Assembly: GCF_020360975.1 (NCBI RefSeq)
Contig: NW_025408668.1
Location: 7,440,001 to 7,504,000 of the forward strand
Direction: 5' to 3'
Source of the DNA: Hirsutella rhossiliensis
Taxonomy: Eukaryota; Ascomycota; Sordariomycetes; Hypocreales; Ophiocordycipitaceae
DNA: 64,000 bases
Shown: positions 59,781-64,000 of the stretch, one piece after another
Layout of the letters: the number at the start of each line of letters is the position of its first letter
Numbering within the stretch: the first letter of the stretch is position 1
Position numbers and translations under genes: made by a program
Notes under the pieces: model-generated
Told to the model about the DNA's origin: nothing
Seen by the model: only the letters and a program-made list of their open reading frames with translations
Database searches by the model: none

Positions 59781-61100
59781 TAATGCCCTCCCCGGCTCTA
59801 TACTCGTCGGCCGGCTAGCCGTTTAAATAGGGCGTAACCTATTATATGCGCCCCTAGGTAGCCGGCGGCTAGTCTAGACCTACGTAAGCCTTAGGTTGCC
59901 GTCCCTCGCCAGGCAGTATCCTCTACTAAGGGGTATATAAGGCGGCATCCCCTTCCCCTTCCCTTCCTTCTCTCCCTTCTTTAACCGTAGTAATAGCATT
60001 AATAGGTAAGTTCCGCTCTACCTAAGGCGTTAGTCCGTTCCTAGCTATATAGGCCGCTCTATTAACGTATACTCGTAGTAGTAGCGGTAGTAGCAATAAT
60101 AGCCCTAATAATAATAATAACTCTAACTAATAAGTTCCGCGCCTTATAGAGCGGGAGGCCGTATTCCGTTATACTAACTTCCGCGATAGATATATCCGCC
60201 TCTCCCTCTCCTACCTCCTCCTTCTCGGAGCGTGCGGAGTCGTTCGTCGACGCCGTGCTAGCCGCGGCCGACGACGACTCCGCCGCTACCGCCGCTCCTA
60301 CCCGCGCCGCTGCTACCGCTCCTACCGCCGCCGCCGCCGCCTCTGCTACGCTATTCGCTCTTACGTCGCCCCTGAGGGTAACGACGCCGTCCCCGCCGCT
60401 ACCCGTAACGCCCGGCCTCGGCCCCGCCTCCGTCTCCGCTACCCCGTAAGTCCGTAGTTAGGCAAGCGTAATAGACGTTGTCCGCTAACCTCCTATAGCA
60501 TAAGCGCTAAGTATAGGCCGGCGCCGCCCGCTCGGCCCCTTATATACGTTGTGCGTCGTAGGAGCTCGACTGCTCCGACTAGGCCGGGCGCCGCCGCGGC
60601 GGCAGCTGCTACTAGTGCGCGCGAGCCGGCCGCGCCTATAAGGCGGCGCCTCCTATCCTACTCGCTGCGGCGTCGGCTTAGAAGGCCGGCTCGTATAGGT
60701 AGGCGCGGGGGGCTACTAAGAAGCGCCTTACCGCCGCCGCCGCCGCCTACTATAACCTCCGCGCCCTCGAGCGATAGGGCCTTATACCTAAGTAAGTCCT
60801 ACTCCTCCGCTCCCTATTTCCGCTCTAACGCACCCGGCGCTAAGGATACTACTCCGTCGCCCTATCGGCGGCCCCCTTAGCCGTGCCCGCCTCCGCTACC
60901 GCCGCTGCCCCTGCCGCCGCCGCTAGCCGCCGCCCCTCTACCCCTAGAGCCGCCGCCGTAGCCGACTAGCTTATGGGCTTAAAGGGCCGCCTTAGCGCCC
61001 TAGAGACCGCCGCCGCCGCTAATAAGAAGGAGGAGGCCGACGAGGACGACGATAACGAAGATAATAATAATAATAACGATAAGGAATAGGCCCGGGTAGT
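59781..61100 (+). pseudogene. LTR/leader and Ala-Pro-rich gag N-terminus of a second element
   Basis: After a TATA-like GTATATAAGG and a C/T-rich tract (59940-59985), short open + frames (60255-60449, 60551-60880) are rich in Ala, Pro, Ser and Thr. Before them reads SPSPTSSFSERAESFVDAVL, after them GRLSALETAAAANKKEEADE and an Asn/Asp-rich tail to 61090. This order fits the start of a gypsy gag. GC content is locally high. The frame is not continuous and no capsid domain follows before the strand switch at about 61.1-61.27 kb. Confidence 0.5.
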
Positions 61101-61269
61101 CTAGGGGCTCCGCCCTATAATAAACGCTATTTTTATCTCTGCCTATACTATTACGCTTATATTGCCTATATTGCCGTAACTACCCCCTCCGCTATGCCTA
61201 CTTTATAGTCTTAGCCCGGGCTATTATTAGTAGTCCGCTAGTCTATCGTTCTCGTTTACTATTCTAAAT

Positions 61270-64000
61270 AAGGCTTTAAACTTATCGAGGGCTACGGTTC
61301 CCGTAAACTTACGTATGGGTTCCTATGTAGGGTCGAGATACCCGCGCTACTTAACGAGGACCTCCCGGCGTTTCCCCTTACCGACCTTTTTCTAGCGCGC
61401 GGCCTATATCTCTTTGACCTCGAACTCGTCCTCTCCCTTTACCTCGATTGCGGGCGGTTAGGCGTCCGCTACTTCTTATCCGGGCAGCGGGTTAGAGGAG
61501 GCTCTACGAAGGAGGTCTACGTTAATCTTATTATAGACCCCCGTTAGGAGACTATCGAGCTCTATAACCTATAGGCTAATAACCCTCTATACCGTAAACT
61601 TCGCGTATAGCTAGTTAAGCTTCTTATTTAGCCGTGCCGACCTATAGTTATAGAGGTCTAGCTATACCTTATCTCCTGCCGTAAACCTATCTACTAGGGC
61701 CCTAGTCTTATTAGCGTGCCGCTCTTAATCTTACGCCGAGGTGGCTATCGCGGATTAGCAATAATCCGTGGTCTCCTATAGCTTTCGTACGAACGCGGAG
61801 GCGCGGCCCTCCGGTAATAAATTACTATACTACTCCGCTACCACGCCTACGGTAAAGGGAACTAGTAAGGGTAGTTCGAAGCTATACGTTATAAAGAAAG
61901 GGGCTATCTTAATAAAGGTATATAGTTTACTATTTAACGTAAGTTAGGCCGCGGGGAGCTAACGGTCCTAGTCTGCTTAGTTATAGGCTACGACGGCCTA
62001 TAGGTAAGCCTACGCCTCCTAGTTAACCCTCTTAGGCCCTCCGTCGGTCTATAGGTAATATACTATACTAAGTAGCTACGTAATCTAAAGTAGCTAGTAT
62101 AGGTGCTACTAAAAACGGCTAGTCTAATTCGATCCCCTATCGCTTATAATAGAGGCTAGCTAGCTATACGAGCGGGCCTAGCACTATAGGAAGCGCTCTA
62201 CGTAGGACTCCGTATCTATAGACGGCATCGGCTCTAATACTATAGACTTACTAAGTCGGTCCTGTCCGTTATAAAGTCTATCTATATATACGTATAGAAC
62301 CGGTTAGGCACCGGAAGCTACTTAAGTAGCCCCTTAAGCTACGCCCTCTAAATCTTAGTGCGGCCGTAGATATCGTAGTTACGGAGGAAGCAGCGAACGT
62401 AGTGCTATAGGAGGGGCTAGTAGAAATCCCTCGCGAGGCCTACTACTATGCCCTGCCTACCCGGGTGGCCTACGATACTAAAGTTATAGACGAGCTAGAC
62501 TAGCTTCCCTCGGAGCTCGTTCCGTTCGTCTAGCTCCGGCGGTCTATCCTTCTCCCTAGCTTCTATAGTATACGGCGCGCCCGGCACCTATAGTCTCCCC
62601 CGCTAATATAGGTGCCCCCGTAGGTTAATATAATAGTCGGCTACTTATACCTTTAGCTTTAGCTTCGGATCGAGGCGTCGAGCGCTAGACTTAACGGCGC
62701 GGCGCACGCTCTCGTAGGTGCGGTCTAGAGACGACATCCTATCCTATAAGCGCTAGAGGACCTTATCTTAGAACACCCGCGCCGCACGCGCCCCTAGGCC
62801 GGTCTATCCCTCCTCGCCGGGCCGAGGCGAAGGTACGGGGGAAGGCTTATCCGTTAGCGCCGCGCCTTCCTCTACTAAGGAAGCTCCTATATAAGTCCGT
62901 AGCGCTTCTTACGGGATAAGCTATAGATCCCGGGCCTCGATGTCCGCTCCCGTTAGCCGGTCCTAATCCCTCCGGGAAAGCGTATCTAGGACTACGGAGT
63001 CCTGCCTTAGCCGGTACTTAATCGAGAAGTTAAAGCGTAAGAGATACTCCGCCTAGCGGGCTTGCCGCTCCGAGAGGTGCTAGCGGGTTATAAAGTACTC
63101 GAGGTTCTTATAGTCTATAAGAACCTCGAAGCTCTTATAGCTCCGGAGCTCCGCTTACTATTGCTCGAGGCAGCTAATAATCGCTAGTATCTCCTTATCG
63201 TAAATAGTATAATTCCGCTCTACTAAGGTTAGCTTACGGGAGTAGAACGCTACCGGTTACTTCCGCCCGTCTACCTCCTAGGAGAGCGTTCCTCTGAGTG
63301 CCTAGCCGCTATAGTCCGCTTTAACTAACGTAGACCGGTTAAAGTCCTACTAGAGCAGCACCGGGGCTTAAGAGAATAGGTCCTTAAGCGTACGGAACGC
63401 TCCTTCCTATACGGGCCCCTAGTAAAAGGCGGTCCGCTTCCTAGTAATCTTATTTAGGGGCATTATAATATGGGAGAAGCCCTTAATAAATATCCTATAG
63501 TAGTTCGCGAACCTAAGGAAGCTCCGTACGCCTATCTATATAGTTAGGGTAGCCTAGTCCCGAATCGCCTAGATCTTTATAGGATCCGCCTATATACCTA
63601 CGCCGGCGTAGATAATAAAGCCTAGGTACTTAACCCTCTTAACCCCGAATTCGCACTTATCTAGGTCGAGGTAGAGCCTATAAAGTTAGAGGCGCTCTAG
63701 GACCCTCCGTACCTTCTATATATAGTCCTTGTAGGAGCCGCTCGTATAGATAAGGATATTATCTACGTATACGGAGGCGAACTTATCGAGGAAGTCCTAA
63801 AGTATATTATTAATATAACGCTAGAAGGTAGCGGGCGCTCTTAAGAGGCCGAAGGGCGTTATAAGCTACTTAAATAAGCTATAGCGTATATAGAACGCCG
63901 TCTTTTATTCGTTACCCTCCGAGATCCGTACCTTATAGAACGCCTATTTTATATCTAGCTTCGTAAACTACTTCGCCTTCGAAAGGTTATAGAGCGTATC
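61270..64000 (-). pseudogene. Chromodomain-type Ty3/gypsy pol end, minus strand, runs off the edge
   Basis: From the right edge leftwards the - strand carries RT (64000 to about 63560), RNase H/connection (to about 63050), integrase zinc finger (about 62360-62500, VGHPGRQGIVVGLARDFY), integrase core (about 62030-62370, VPNRFYTYI.IDFITD and SDRGSN) and a chromodomain (about 61290-61430, FEVKEI, GKGKRREVLVK, RGYLDPT). 62885-64000 is a diverged inverted copy of 58497-59594. A C-terminal chromodomain defines the chromovirus clade of Ty3/gypsy retrotransposons, which target heterochromatin. It keeps more CA/TG than the + copy but is still full of stops. Confidence 0.83.

Larger units (their letters stand above)
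50870..64000. mobile_element. RIP-mutated cluster of Ty3/gypsy-type retrotransposon remains
   Basis: From about 50.87 kb the dinucleotides CA and TG almost disappear (whole 60-base lines such as 50881-50940 and 51001-51060 have none) while TA is very frequent. Stop codons occur everywhere, mainly TAG where Trp or Gln would stand. This is the footprint of repeat-induced point mutation, C-to-T at CpA on either strand. No open frame above 60 codons survives between 50.75 and 60.25 kb. Reading through stops reveals gag, zinc knuckle, protease, RT, RNase H, integrase and chromodomain pieces, so the block is layered LTR retrotransposons. It runs beyond the right edge. Confidence 0.93.

Noticed and set aside
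1..64000. tRNA, rRNA, CRISPR or secondary-metabolite cluster
   Set aside because: No tRNA B-box with matching cloverleaf, no rRNA-like stretch, no regularly spaced repeats, and no PKS/NRPS/terpene genes were seen on reading both strands; a tRNAscan/Infernal run would be needed to exclude small RNAs fully.

Overview
The window is nuclear DNA of a filamentous ascomycete, most likely a Sordariomycete of the order Hypocreales. The reasons are compact GC-rich genes with 50-70 nt spliceosomal introns, fungus-specific gene families (Uds1-type septation coiled coil, GT15 mannosyltransferase, HET-type protein, Vps10 with a paired hydrophobic C-terminus), and a repeat block carrying the CpA/TpG-depletion signature of repeat-induced point mutation (RIP). 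I do not name a species. Gene models were built by reading splice sites and checking phase across every junction; none was compared with a database.

Layout. 1-1441 (-): 5' part of an NTF2-fold protein gene, running off the left edge. 1960-5481: a complete Mutator-like element (MULE) with 106-bp terminal inverted repeats, a perfect 9-bp target duplication and a frameshifted transposase. 7377-11973 (+): VPS10 sorting receptor. 14042-16947 (-): conserved fungal protein of unknown function with a 1.1-kb intron. 16948-20320: gene-poor. 20321-22326 (-): D-lactate dehydrogenase, divergent from 23020-26249 (+): Mediator subunit MED16. 29162-32531 (+): Uds1-type coiled-coil protein. 33763-35668 (+): bifunctional AICAR transformylase/IMP cyclohydrolase. 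36319-37612 (-): GT15 mannosyltransferase. 38648-40236 (-): HET-type pseudogene. 41146-42432 (-): paraoxonase/arylesterase-like protein, divergent from 43069-45417 (+): family X DNA polymerase. 46125-47056 (+): PXMP4-type peroxisomal membrane protein. 47547-48870 (+): COP9 signalosome subunit 4. 49028-50011 (-): SGNH/GDSL hydrolase.

From about 50.87 kb to the right edge the DNA changes character: CA and TG almost vanish, stop codons fill all frames, and only decayed Ty3/gypsy retrotransposon pieces remain. At least four gag-like stretches lie on the + strand, one with protease, RT and RNase H. A reverse-oriented RT-RNase H-integrase-chromodomain end lies on the - strand. Two 186-bp inverted repeats flank the 56.3-59.6 kb segment.

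The protein-coding genes are housekeeping and unrelated in pathway; I see no biosynthetic cluster, operon-like unit or defence cassette. The unusual content is the transposon record: an un-RIPed but indel-broken MULE inside the gene-rich part beside a nearly RIP-saturated retrotransposon graveyard with inverted structures. I did not find a convincing undescribed molecular system.
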